From Paenibacillus sp. J31TS4 (GTDB lineage: Bacteria; Bacillota; Bacilli; Paenibacillales; NBRC-103111): a stretch of DNA of 64,000 nucleotides. Made by a program: the position numbers and the translations under genes. The stretch's first letter is position 1, and the number at the start of each line of letters is the position of its first letter. The notes beneath the pieces were generated by a model. The model was not told the DNA's origin. It worked only from the letters and a program-made list of their open reading frames with translations, and made no database searches. Below are positions 1 to 7,886 of the stretch, piece after piece. Where the stretch lies: assembly GCF_018403265.1 (NCBI RefSeq), contig NZ_BOSI01000001.1, positions 558,001 to 622,000 on the forward strand, in the 5' to 3' direction.

Positions 1-47
1 TTCGCCGGATTGATTCCTTCTTGGCTGTCATCTTTCATACGCTTCAT
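1..47 (-). CDS. Start of a leftward gene cut by the window edge
   Basis: An open frame reads off the left edge on the minus strand, starting MKRMKDDSQEGINPA. It lies just after the SDR stop, so it is probably the next gene of the same operon. A strong GGAGGAG lies better placed for another ATG at 60, which encodes only a 10-codon peptide whose stop overlaps this frame. The true start is therefore uncertain, and too little is visible to name the family. Confidence 0.3.
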   Translation of the reverse strand, partial: MKRMKDDSQEGINPA

Positions 48-94
48 TCCTGTTCTTCATGGTCTCTCCTCCACGTTCGCGTGCTCGAACCGGC

Positions 95-853
95 TCATGA
101 CAGCTTGATAAGCTGGCCGCCGTCCACGACGAGACAGTGTCCGGTCATGTAACGGGAGTCCGCGGAAGCGAGGAAGACGGCCGCATCCGCCATTTCGTCC
201 GGCCGGCCGACCCGGCCCATCGGGATAGTCTTCAAATAGTCGGCGATGGCGGCCGGGTTGTCGATCAGCGGCCTCGTCAGCCGGGTCTCGATGAAGCCGG
301 GGCAGAGCGAATTGACCCGGATGCCGAGAGGGGCGAGTTCCAGCGCCATCGACATCATCAGGCTGTTCAGGCCGCCCTTGCTCGTATTGTAATGCGCCTG
401 CCTGGCTTCCGCCGCCAGTCCGTTCACGCTCGAGACCTGGATGATGGAGCCTCCCTTGCCCGCCGCGGCCATCAGGCGGGCCGCCCGCTGACTTACGAGG
501 AAAGCCCCTTTCAGGTTCACCGCCAGATGGCGGTCCCATTGCTCCTCCGTCAGCTCCAGGAAGGGCGCCACCTCGCAAATGCCGGCACTGTTCACCACGA
601 TGTCCGGCTCGCCGTACTCATCGACGAGTCGCTGCATCATCGCGTCGACCTGGCTGCTGTCCCGGACATCCGCCGCCAGCGCCGCCGCCTCTCCTCCCTC
701 GGCGCGGATGCCGGCAGCCGTCTCTTCGAGAGCAGCTGGCTCGTTGCCGCATACCGCTACGCGCGCGCCTTCCCGAGCGAACGCGAAGGCGATCGCCTGC
801 CCGATGCCGTGGGAGCCGCCTGTTACGAGCGCCGTCTTGTTCTGCAGCCTCAT
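95..853 (-). CDS. SDR-family NAD(P)-dependent oxidoreductase
   Basis: A 252-aa classical short-chain dehydrogenase/reductase, the usual length for the family. It has the cofactor motif TGGSHGIG near residue 12, NSAG near residue 90, a catalytic Ser in IQVSSV and the YNTSK (YxxxK) pair, and it ends in VDGG. The ATG overlaps the stop of the upstream aminotransferase gene (ATGA), so translation is probably coupled. It is the seventh gene of the leftward operon that begins at 7507. The substrate is unknown; the company of amino-compound enzymes suggests a hydroxy or keto acid produced there. Family is secure, reaction is not. Confidence 0.9.
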   Translation of the reverse strand: MRLQNKTALVTGGSHGIGQAIAFAFAREGARVAVCGNEPAALEETAAGIRAEGGEAAALAADVRDSSQVDAMMQRLVDEYGEPDIVVNSAGICEVAPFLELTEEQWDRHLAVNLKGAFLVSQRAARLMAAAGKGGSIIQVSSVNGLAAEARQAHYNTSKGGLNSLMMSMALELAPLGIRVNSLCPGFIETRLTRPLIDNPAAIADYLKTIPMGRVGRPDEMADAAVFLASADSRYMTGHCLVVDGGQLIKLS

Positions 854-2175
854 GCCGGTGTCCCTGTCCACATCCGCGCGAGCGCACGATCCACCGCCTG
901 CAGTGTCTCGTTCACTTCCTGGTCCCCGTGCTCGGTCGAAAGGTACCACAGGCCGTTCGGCCGGACGAGGACGCCTTCGTCCAGCATCAGAGCCGCGAAC
1001 CGCGAGTAAGCGGACCCGTCCCGTTCGCTGAATTCCGCGAAGGTAGCGACGGCATCCCGGTCGATAAACATCATATGGAAGACCGGGCCGATCTGGTTGA
1101 CCACTCCGCGTAGTCCGTGGCTCTGCAGCAGCGAGCGGATGCCTTCGGCCAGCCGGACCGCATTCGCTTCCATACGGCCGTACACCGAGGCATTGTCCCT
1201 CGACAGAATGTCGATGGTCGCCAAGGCGGCCGTCGTCGCGATGCAGTTGCCGTTCAGCGTGCCGAGATGGCTGACCCGCTCGTCGGCGATCAGATCCATG
1301 ATCTCGGCCCGGCCGGCTACCGCGCTGACGCCGATCCCGCAGCCCATCGCCTTGCCGATCGTGACCAGATCGGGCTGGATGCCGAACCGGCCGTGGGCGC
1401 CGCCGAGGCTGAGCCGAAACCCGGTGATCACTTCGTCGAAGATAAGCACGATCCCCAGCTCGCTAGTGAGCTCCCGCAGCTTTTCCAGATAACCGGGCAG
1501 CGGCTGCAGACAGCCGGAATTGCACATGACCGGCTCGGTAATTACGGCTGCGATCTCGGATGCCCGTTCGCGGAGCGTCCGCTCGGCGGCCTCGGGATCG
1601 TTCCACGGAAGGAGCAGGATGTCCTCCAGGCTATTCTCGCTCTGGCCCCCCGTTCCCGGAGGCACCTTTCCGGCGTCAGCCGCGACTTCCTTCTGCCGCA
1701 TATCGGAGCTGGGGAACGAGGTGTAGATGGAATCGGACCAGCCGTGGTAGTGGCCGTGGAAGCGAACGATCTTTGTCCTGCCCGTATAGGCGCGGGCCAG
1801 ACGAAGCGCCAGCATGACGGCCTCAGTGCCCGAACCGCTCAGGGCGACCTTCTCGGCGGCCGGAAGCACCTCGGTCAGCCGCTCTGCGAGTGCAATCTCG
1901 CCGTCATGCTGAAGCCCGTACGTGTAGCCGCGGCGCATGGCCTCCTGGAGCCGGTCCGTCAGCTCGGGATGGGCGTGCCCGAGAATGAGCGGGCCGTAGG
2001 CGAGCAAATAATCGATATACGTATGACCATCCACATCCCGCAAGCGGGCGCCGGATGCTTCCGCCGCAAACAGCGGGGTCGGCTGCATGGACGCTCTCAG
2101 GGAGCTGGCGACGCCTCCTGCGAGTACCTTCTTGGACTCCTCCAGCCGGGTCTTGGATTGCTCGTATGCATTCAT
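850..2175 (-). CDS. Class III PLP-dependent aminotransferase, glutamate-1-semialdehyde aminomutase-like
   Basis: A 441-aa class III aminotransferase. It shows the PLP phosphate-binding SGTEAVMLALRLAR block, HGHYHGWSD, FDEVITGFR with the PLP-ring Asp, and the Schiff-base Lys in TIGKAMGCG. These features and the length match the glutamate-1-semialdehyde 2,1-aminomutase branch. Its place between M81/M20 hydrolases and an SDR, with no tetrapyrrole genes nearby, argues for a catabolic aminotransferase rather than HemL. It overlaps the M81 stop by 4 nt and the SDR start by 4 nt. Substrate not determinable from sequence. Confidence 0.88.
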   Translation of the reverse strand: MNAYEQSKTRLEESKKVLAGGVASSLRASMQPTPLFAAEASGARLRDVDGHTYIDYLLAYGPLILGHAHPELTDRLQEAMRRGYTYGLQHDGEIALAERLTEVLPAAEKVALSGSGTEAVMLALRLARAYTGRTKIVRFHGHYHGWSDSIYTSFPSSDMRQKEVAADAGKVPPGTGGQSENSLEDILLLPWNDPEAAERTLRERASEIAAVITEPVMCNSGCLQPLPGYLEKLRELTSELGIVLIFDEVITGFRLSLGGAHGRFGIQPDLVTIGKAMGCGIGVSAVAGRAEIMDLIADERVSHLGTLNGNCIATTAALATIDILSRDNASVYGRMEANAVRLAEGIRSLLQSHGLRGVVNQIGPVFHMMFIDRDAVATFAEFSERDGSAYSRFAALMLDEGVLVRPNGLWYLSTEHGDQEVNETLQAVDRALARMWTGTPA

Positions 2176-3686
2176 TCGTTCATCCTCCTGTCAGCCTCCG
2201 CGTCAAGCGGGTAGATGGGGCGTTGCAGCTGCTTGTAGGTGAAGCCCGTCAAGTTGGCCGCGCAGCAGCCCGGCGTGTCGACGTCGATCGCCAGCTGCGC
2301 CTCGTCGCCGAATGCCGTGCGCCAGGCAAGCGCCGACTTGACCAGTATGAGGTCGAATTGAGACGGATCCAATCCGACGGAGCGGACATGACCCGGGTCC
2401 CAAGGAGGCACCCGCTCAGACGTCAGGACGACCGTCAACCGGCCGGCTTCGATCACGGCGGTCAGGCCCATATCGGCCAGTTTGCCGGTCATATAGGCGC
2501 CGATATGCCTATAACGGCCGTCGAAGAGCAGACGGACCTTGCCGGCCACGTGCACCGGCTGCCCATGCCAGCCCGTCGGGTCGCTCTTGCCTCCGATCTC
2601 GCCGTGGAAGTCGCCTCCGACGCCGGCCTCGGCCGCTTTCTTCGCGGCCGTCGGATCGCAGATGACGGCCAATGCACGCTTCGGCAGCTCCGTCATCCTG
2701 GCCAGCATGTAGGTCGCATCCGCGGGCGCGCCGCCTCCGACATTGTCGGAGCCCTCGACGAGGATGACCGGACCGCTGCGGTGCTGCAGCGCGAGCTGGA
2801 TCGCTTCCTCCGGCGTCTCGAGCGGAACGCGGAAATCCTCCCTATGCTCCCAGGCGTATGCCGAGAGCTCCTCCGCGCATGCTCTCGCCAGCTCCATGTC
2901 GCCGTCCGCAGTGACGACGAAGGACACTCCCGCGTCCGGCACGTCGCTGTACGGGAAGCCGCCGGCCACTGTTACATTGAGAATGCCGGGCCGGGTCTCC
3001 ATTTCGAAGGCGAGGTCCATGAGAAGCTTCATCGGACCGCTCTCGGTCAGCATACTTTGGGGGGCGACGAGCATTCCTGGCGCGGCATACGCCAGAACCG
3101 GACGGATGGTGCCCGCGAGCAGCCGGTCGAGCAGCCGGACGGCCTCCACCGCCCTCTCGTAAATATCGACGTGTGGATACGTATCGTAGCCGACAATCAG
3201 ATCGGACAGCGCTACCATGCCTTGGCTGATATTCGCGTGGAGATCGAGCGTGACGGCGATGGGAAGACGCTCGCCGAGCTTGCTTCTCACTCGGGCCAGC
3301 AGCGCCTCCTCCATGTCGGGAATTCCTTCCGCCACCATTGCTCCGTGAAGAATGAGTACGAGGCCGTCTATTTCCTCGGGGATCGACGCGGCGACCTCCT
3401 CCAGCATCCGCTCCGCCGCTTCTCCCGTCACCATCCCGCTCGGCGTCGCCTGCAAGTAGAGAGCCGGTACCAGCTCGAGGCCGAGCTCGGCGGCCGCATC
3501 GATGACGCCTCCCATCGACGTTTTGGAGCCTTCATACCGCGACACGAACGCCTCCTTGCCTGCGACGCGTTCCCCCGCAAAATCCGCAAGCTCCGTTCTC
3601 CCCGGCGCGAACGAATTCGTCTCGTGCAAAATGCCCGCGACCGCGACACGCCGGGACCGCCCGTTAGTCGCCGCTCGAATCGTCAT
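2172..3686 (-). CDS. M81-family (MlrC/microcystinase C-like) metallohydrolase
   Basis: A 504-aa protein of the M81/MlrC family. The N-terminal HETNSF signature lies near residue 24, with HGAM and LDLHAN further on, the candidate metal-binding positions of the family; the C-terminal half is the MlrC C-terminal domain. The start at 3686 is chosen because GAGAGGAGG lies 6 nt upstream; an in-frame codon 21 nt further upstream has no such site. The gene starts 23 nt inside the end of the upstream M20 gene. MlrC was first described in microcystin degradation, but family members occur widely in amino-acid and peptide catabolism, and cyanotoxin degradation should not be assumed. Confidence 0.87.
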   Translation of the reverse strand: MTIRAATNGRSRRVAVAGILHETNSFAPGRTELADFAGERVAGKEAFVSRYEGSKTSMGGVIDAAAELGLELVPALYLQATPSGMVTGEAAERMLEEVAASIPEEIDGLVLILHGAMVAEGIPDMEEALLARVRSKLGERLPIAVTLDLHANISQGMVALSDLIVGYDTYPHVDIYERAVEAVRLLDRLLAGTIRPVLAYAAPGMLVAPQSMLTESGPMKLLMDLAFEMETRPGILNVTVAGGFPYSDVPDAGVSFVVTADGDMELARACAEELSAYAWEHREDFRVPLETPEEAIQLALQHRSGPVILVEGSDNVGGGAPADATYMLARMTELPKRALAVICDPTAAKKAAEAGVGGDFHGEIGGKSDPTGWHGQPVHVAGKVRLLFDGRYRHIGAYMTGKLADMGLTAVIEAGRLTVVLTSERVPPWDPGHVRSVGLDPSQFDLILVKSALAWRTAFGDEAQLAIDVDTPGCCAANLTGFTYKQLQRPIYPLDAEADRRMNE

Positions 3687-5007
3687 GGGACGCCTCCTCT
3701 CCCGCAAGCCCGCACCAATCCAGCATCAGCTCCGCGTACCAGCCGATCAGCCGCATGTAGCTCGGCAGATCGAGGTACTCGTCGGCCGCATGCGCGTTGG
3801 CTCCGCTCGGCCCGAGAATGAGCGCCGGCGTCCCGCTGTGCAGATTGAACAGGAACCCGTCGCATGCAAACGGCGTGCCTCTCATCGGCTCGGTCTGCTC
3901 CTGTCCCGCCCGCTCTCCCGCCCTCTTCACGGATGCCAAAAACTGCTCGGTTGCCTCTCCGGGCGGCATCTCGCTCGCGGACAAGTAGCGGATAAGCGGC
4001 ACGATGACGGGCCGGCACGCCGCGAGCGGCGGGTAGCGATGAGCCTCCGCATCGAAGAACCGCCACAGCTCCTCGAGAATTCCTTCTCCCGTCATGCCCG
4101 GATAGCCTTCGATCCAGAACTTGAGCTCGCCCGTCGCCGGCACCTTCTCCTGCAGCTCGCGCGTCGTGTCGCCGGAGACGATGCTGAGGAGACTGACACC
4201 GAGCGATCGCCCGTGCGCCCACCAGCGGGGGGGAGAGACGAGCGCATTCAGATGCCGCTCGAACGCTTTGAGCAGATGGGCGAACTGGATCGTCGCCTCC
4301 AGGGCACTGACGAGCTCCTCGCCGGCGAAGGCGATCCCGCTCCGGCCCTCGAAGCTCGCCTTCCAGATGCCGCCGCCGAGATGCGCCGGACAGACCGCCA
4401 GATTCGTCGGCTCCGGCACGACGGCCATATCGGCCGGCGCCAGGCCGGATAAGCGGGCGGCCAACGTCCCGTTCGCTCCTCCGTGCTCCTCGTCGACGAC
4501 GCTCTCGATGTAGACGTCGCCGGCAAGCCGGACGTCCAGCTCGCGCAGGCAGCGAACCGCCATACAAGCTGCGGCGAGGCCCCCTTTCATATCGTAGGCT
4601 CCTCTGCCGAACAGCTTGCCGTCCCGAACCGTCCCCTCGAAAGGACCGTCCGTCCATGGCTCCGTTCCTTCGTAGACCGTATCCATATGGCCGGAGAACA
4701 GCAAAGAGCGTCCCTTGCCCTCTCCGCGAAACGCTGCGGAGATGTTGGGCCGGCCTTCATAGTTCCGTCCCGCCATATAGGCGGGATGATCGGTCAGGCC
4801 AGGCACCTCGGCCAGATCGTACATGCGGACCTCCGCGCCTTCCCCCTTCAGCCATTCGGCAAAAAACAGCTGGCAGGCCGCCTCGTTCCCGTTCGGAGGA
4901 TGGTTGACGCTCGGAATCCGCACCAGCTCGCGGACGAGGTCTATCGCCTCGTGCTCCCTAAGCTGGAGCCAATCCCGGATTCGCGAAGACAGCTCGACTC
5001 TGTTCAT
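3664..5007 (-). CDS. M20-family metallohydrolase (ArgE/DapE-like)
   Basis: A 447-aa zinc-dependent hydrolase of the ArgE/DapE/carboxypeptidase G2 superfamily. Metal and catalytic motifs in order are SGHMDTV, GRGAYDMKGG, VVDEEHGG (general base Glu and metal Glu) and VVPEPTNL, with a lid/dimerisation domain between and a last His near the C-terminus. GGGGGA sits before the ATG. It probably removes an N-acyl or amide group from an amino acid or dipeptide. Next to RidA, M81 and a class III aminotransferase, it suggests stepwise breakdown of a modified amino acid. Exact substrate unknown. Confidence 0.88.
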   Translation of the reverse strand: MNRVELSSRIRDWLQLREHEAIDLVRELVRIPSVNHPPNGNEAACQLFFAEWLKGEGAEVRMYDLAEVPGLTDHPAYMAGRNYEGRPNISAAFRGEGKGRSLLFSGHMDTVYEGTEPWTDGPFEGTVRDGKLFGRGAYDMKGGLAAACMAVRCLRELDVRLAGDVYIESVVDEEHGGANGTLAARLSGLAPADMAVVPEPTNLAVCPAHLGGGIWKASFEGRSGIAFAGEELVSALEATIQFAHLLKAFERHLNALVSPPRWWAHGRSLGVSLLSIVSGDTTRELQEKVPATGELKFWIEGYPGMTGEGILEELWRFFDAEAHRYPPLAACRPVIVPLIRYLSASEMPPGEATEQFLASVKRAGERAGQEQTEPMRGTPFACDGFLFNLHSGTPALILGPSGANAHAADEYLDLPSYMRLIGWYAELMLDWCGLAGEEASHDDSSGD

Positions 5008-5019
5008 CGCGTCCCCCGC

Positions 5020-5412
5020 TTACGCCTTCTCCCGCTTGGCGGGAGCATAGGCGATAACGTCGATCTCGATCAAATACTCGCCGAGGCCGCTCTGAACGGT
5101 CGTTCGGGTCGGATAAGGCGCCTGGAACACCTCCTGGTACGCCTCGTTAAACCCAGCCGAATTCGCAAGATCGGTTAAGTGGGCGTTGACCTTGACGACA
5201 TGGTCCAGCGTGAGGTCCGCCTCTTCCAGAATCAGCTCGATGTTTCGCAGGCTGCGGATAGTTTGCTCTTGGATTGTCTCTCCGGCAAGCTCCCGGGTGG
5301 CGGGATCAACCCCCACTTGGCCGGATACGTAAACGAAGTCTCCCGCACGCAGCGCGTGCGAGAACGGGAGTGGAAACTGCGGAGCTTTCGGTGCATGGAT
5401 CTCTTTGGACAT
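5020..5412 (-). CDS. RidA-family reactive imine/enamine deaminase
   Basis: A 130-aa RidA/YjgF/YER057c/UK114 protein at family length. The central VSGQVG motif and the conserved Arg and Glu of the active site (PTRTTVQSGL, LIEIDVIAYAP) are present. RidA proteins hydrolyse reactive 2-aminoacrylate and related imines released by PLP enzymes to keto acids and ammonia. That fits its position between an alanine-racemase-fold PLP enzyme and an aminotransferase. It lies 12 nt upstream of the M20 gene in the same operon. Confidence 0.93.
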   Translation of the reverse strand: MSKEIHAPKAPQFPLPFSHALRAGDFVYVSGQVGVDPATRELAGETIQEQTIRSLRNIELILEEADLTLDHVVKVNAHLTDLANSAGFNEAYQEVFQAPYPTRTTVQSGLGEYLIEIDVIAYAPAKREKA

Positions 5413-5496
5413 GGGGTTCTCATCCTTTCAGTCAATCAGATTGGGGTCTCTTGGGTCTGACTGGGATGTCGTCCTGGATGTTGGAGAAATGGAGAA

Positions 5497-6603
5497 TTAG
5501 CGGACCCGGCCGCGGGCGTCCACCGACAAGATACGCTCGACCTTGCCATTTCGGATGCCGACGAGCGTGTCGTGCAGGTTGGTTGTGGCACAGCAGTGAT
5601 TCGGCAGGAAGCGCAGCCGCTCGCCCACTTCTGGGAACGAGCCGGGCGGCGTCTTCAGAATGCCATGCTCCTCACTCAGCCTCTCGATGTAAACCTCGGG
5701 GCTGCTTACGCAGAAGCCATGTCCCGGCCGGTGCGCGTTCAGGTCACTGCTGAACGTCTTGGAGCCGCCGTCGATAATGGCTGTTCCTTCGCGCGGATGG
5801 CTGACGACGGTCGCCAGCACGGACATGGCGCATTCGGATTCATCAATGATACCGGTCGATAGCTGGGTGCCGTCACCGAAGACGTATGCGCCGGGGCGCA
5901 TCTCCGTTACGCCGGTCAGCTCTTCTATGTACTTCGAGGTCGGGGTCGAGCCGACGCTCACCTCCGGCACGTCGATGCCCTCGGCGGCGAGCAGACGCTT
6001 CGTCTCGTGCAGGCTCTCCGCCTCATGAATCGCCACCTGCCGGATATCCTCATCCTTCGTCTTGCCGTACGAATGCCCGGCGTGCGTCATGACGCCTGTC
6101 ACCTCGACGCCCGGCAGCGCCGTGATGCGTTTGACGAGCTCTACCGTCTCGGTGCCAGGCTCCCTGCCGCAGCGGTTCAAGCCGGAATTCACATCCACAT
6201 AGACGCGGACTCGGTAGCCCTGCGCTTCCCCGAGATCAGACAGGCCCTGCGCCACGGCAAGATCGTCGGTTGCCACGGTCATCGTCACGCCTTTGCGGAT
6301 GAGCGCATCCAGACGCTCCAGCTTTTGCTTGCCGACAATCGGGAAGGCGACGAGAATATCGCGGATGCCCCCCTCGGCCATGACCTCGGCTTCTCCCAGC
6401 TTCGCGACTGTAATGCCCGCTGCCCCGTGGCGGATCTGCTCGCCTGCGATCCAGACGCTCTTGTGTGTCTTGGTGTGCGGGCGCAGCTTGACACCCGCTC
6501 TCGCCGCTCGTTCCGCCGTCCGGCGCAGATTGCTCTCCAGAATATCCAGATCCACGAGGATGACGGGGGTATCCAATTGCTCGATCGTAAGCGCTTTCTC
6601 CAT
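5497..6603 (-). CDS. D-threonine aldolase/D-serine dehydratase-fold PLP enzyme
   Basis: A 368-aa fold-type III PLP enzyme (alanine racemase N-terminal barrel plus D-serine dehydratase-like C-terminal domain). It opens with DTPVILVDLDILESNL. The PLP Lys is in RPHTKTHKS, phosphate contacts in VSVGSTPTS, and a C-terminal metal site in LPNHCCATTNLHD, as in DSD1 and D-threonine aldolase. The ATG at 6603 has GGAG 8 nt upstream and is preferred to a GTG three codons earlier. It would cleave or dehydrate a beta-hydroxy D-amino acid, giving the imine that the downstream RidA could clear. Aldolase versus dehydratase cannot be decided by eye. Confidence 0.87.
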   Translation of the reverse strand: MEKALTIEQLDTPVILVDLDILESNLRRTAERAARAGVKLRPHTKTHKSVWIAGEQIRHGAAGITVAKLGEAEVMAEGGIRDILVAFPIVGKQKLERLDALIRKGVTMTVATDDLAVAQGLSDLGEAQGYRVRVYVDVNSGLNRCGREPGTETVELVKRITALPGVEVTGVMTHAGHSYGKTKDEDIRQVAIHEAESLHETKRLLAAEGIDVPEVSVGSTPTSKYIEELTGVTEMRPGAYVFGDGTQLSTGIIDESECAMSVLATVVSHPREGTAIIDGGSKTFSSDLNAHRPGHGFCVSSPEVYIERLSEEHGILKTPPGSFPEVGERLRFLPNHCCATTNLHDTLVGIRNGKVERILSVDARGRVR

Positions 6604-6658
6604 CGTCTTCACTCCCTAGTTTGCTTTCGGATGTAGTTCGTCCAGAGCCGCAATCCGG

Positions 6659-7507
6659 CTAACGGCTTTTGCGGTAAACGAACAGCTCTCCCGGCAGCAG
6701 GATGTGGTGTTTGAGCCGCGTTTCCTGCCGATACAGGTAATCGAGCAGAAACGCCGGGTTTTCTTCATTATGCGGAAACATGCCGATGTGCATCGGGACG
6801 AGCAGGTCCGCCTCGATGGCGATCGCCAGATCGACGGCTTCGCGGTAGTTCATATTGCCGGCGATGCCCTGCCGGTTGCGCGCGTAGTCCCGTCCGTTGA
6901 TCGGCAGGAATGCGACGTCCACCGTTTCGGGCTTCAGCCACTCCTCCTGCTCGGGGAATCCGATTGTATCCCCTCCATGAAACCAGACGATGCCGTCCGC
7001 ACGGAGCAGATAGCTTAGATAGAGGTGGTTACCTTCTGTATCCGTTTCCAATTGTTCGTGCATAGCGGCATAAGGCACGATCTCAACACAATCGAGACGA
7101 ATCGGCTCTTGGTGTGTCGCCGGAATCAGCCGGTCGCCCGGAATGCCCCACGATTCCATTAATCCCACATGTGCTTTAGGGGTAATGAACTTGGCTCCGG
7201 TGTGCTCGGCCATCGCCGTCAGCGTTAGACGGTCCATATGGTCCTCATGATGGTGGGTGAGCAGCACGTAATCGGTTCCCTGAAGCTTGGCGGGATCGAC
7301 AACGGGCGGATAGCTTCTCGTCCAGGGATCGCCGATCAGCTCGTAGACCCAATTGCTTAGATAGGGATCCACCATGATGAGCGGACTGTTCGGCGTCCGG
7401 TAGGCATAGCCTTCCTGCCCGAGGCTCCAGAAGAACAAGGAATCCTCGCTCACCTTCGTTCCGGTAATTTCGGACCAAAGTGCGTCTCCTTCTTTATAGC
7501 TCTTCAC
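6659..7507 (-). CDS. UlaG-like MBL-fold metal-dependent hydrolase
   Basis: A 282-aa metallo-beta-lactamase-fold protein. The metal motif is THHHEDHMDR near residue 90, followed by HGGDTIGF and a late His in PMHIGMF. Length and layout resemble the L-ascorbate-6-phosphate lactonase UlaG group. The GTG at 7507 has AAGGAAGG 8 nt upstream; a longer version adds an unlikely basic leader. It is first in the operon behind the promoter at 7549-7577, with 55 nt to the next gene. No other ascorbate genes are near, so a lactonase or phosphodiesterase on another metabolite is likelier. Confidence 0.8.
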   Translation of the reverse strand: MKSYKEGDALWSEITGTKVSEDSLFFWSLGQEGYAYRTPNSPLIMVDPYLSNWVYELIGDPWTRSYPPVVDPAKLQGTDYVLLTHHHEDHMDRLTLTAMAEHTGAKFITPKAHVGLMESWGIPGDRLIPATHQEPIRLDCVEIVPYAAMHEQLETDTEGNHLYLSYLLRADGIVWFHGGDTIGFPEQEEWLKPETVDVAFLPINGRDYARNRQGIAGNMNYREAVDLAIAIEADLLVPMHIGMFPHNEENPAFLLDYLYRQETRLKHHILLPGELFVYRKSR

Positions 7508-7548
7508 GCCACGACCTTCCTTTCCAAGTTTAGGTCCATTTCGAAGCC

Positions 7549-7577
7549 ATCGTAGCATAGCCCATTTTCCATATCAA
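7549..7577 (-). promoter_or_regulatory. Sigma-A-type promoter for the amino-compound operon
   Basis: On the minus strand TTGATA and TACGAT are separated by exactly 17 nt, 42 nt upstream of the GTG of the UlaG-like gene. No other strong promoter is evident among the closely packed genes down to the left edge, so it probably drives all of them. Confidence 0.6.
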
Positions 7578-7687
7578 GAAAAACCTTTTCCGTATAAAAA
7601 ACGACAGATTAAAGACAAAAAGCTGTTTCCTTGCGCTTGGTTTGCTGCTTACAGCTCCTTTGTCCGCTTCTCCGACAGCATCACAAA

Positions 7688-7710
7688 CAGCCCGCAAAAA
7701 GCGCGGGCTG
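7688..7710 (-). terminator. Hairpin, likely end of the polysaccharide operon
   Basis: CAGCCCGC and GCGGGCTG form a perfect 8-bp stem around a 7-nt loop. On the minus strand it is followed by TTTGTG, so the U tract is weak. It lies 177 nt beyond the GH88 stop. Confidence 0.5.
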
Positions 7711-7886
7711 GTGGCGGTTGTCGACTTATTCTTCCCATTAATGATTTATGTCCCTAAATTTCGACTTGGTTCTTCCGCATTCATCCATTCTAGCACGAGC
7801 CCGCACTGTTGCTTCCTGTCAAAACGGCATGGTTGCTGGAAAAATCCAGTGTTTCTTAAAGTTATCGTCACTAATCATTAACTTCA

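Larger units (their letters stand above)
7508..7886. other. Intergenic region without a gene
   Basis: 379 nt between two leftward operons. It holds the promoter for the left-hand operon and, near 7700, a hairpin that could end the right-hand one. I see no credible coding region in the rest. Confidence 0.6.

Noticed and set aside
850-2175. hemL as the name for the aminotransferase
   Set aside because: The fold and motifs fit, but no haem synthesis gene is near and the operon is catabolic, so a specific gene symbol is not warranted.
2055-3821. 588-codon plus-strand open frame
   Set aside because: It is antisense to the M81 gene, rich in Arg, His and Gly, has no family motif, and the minus-strand frame has clear signatures.
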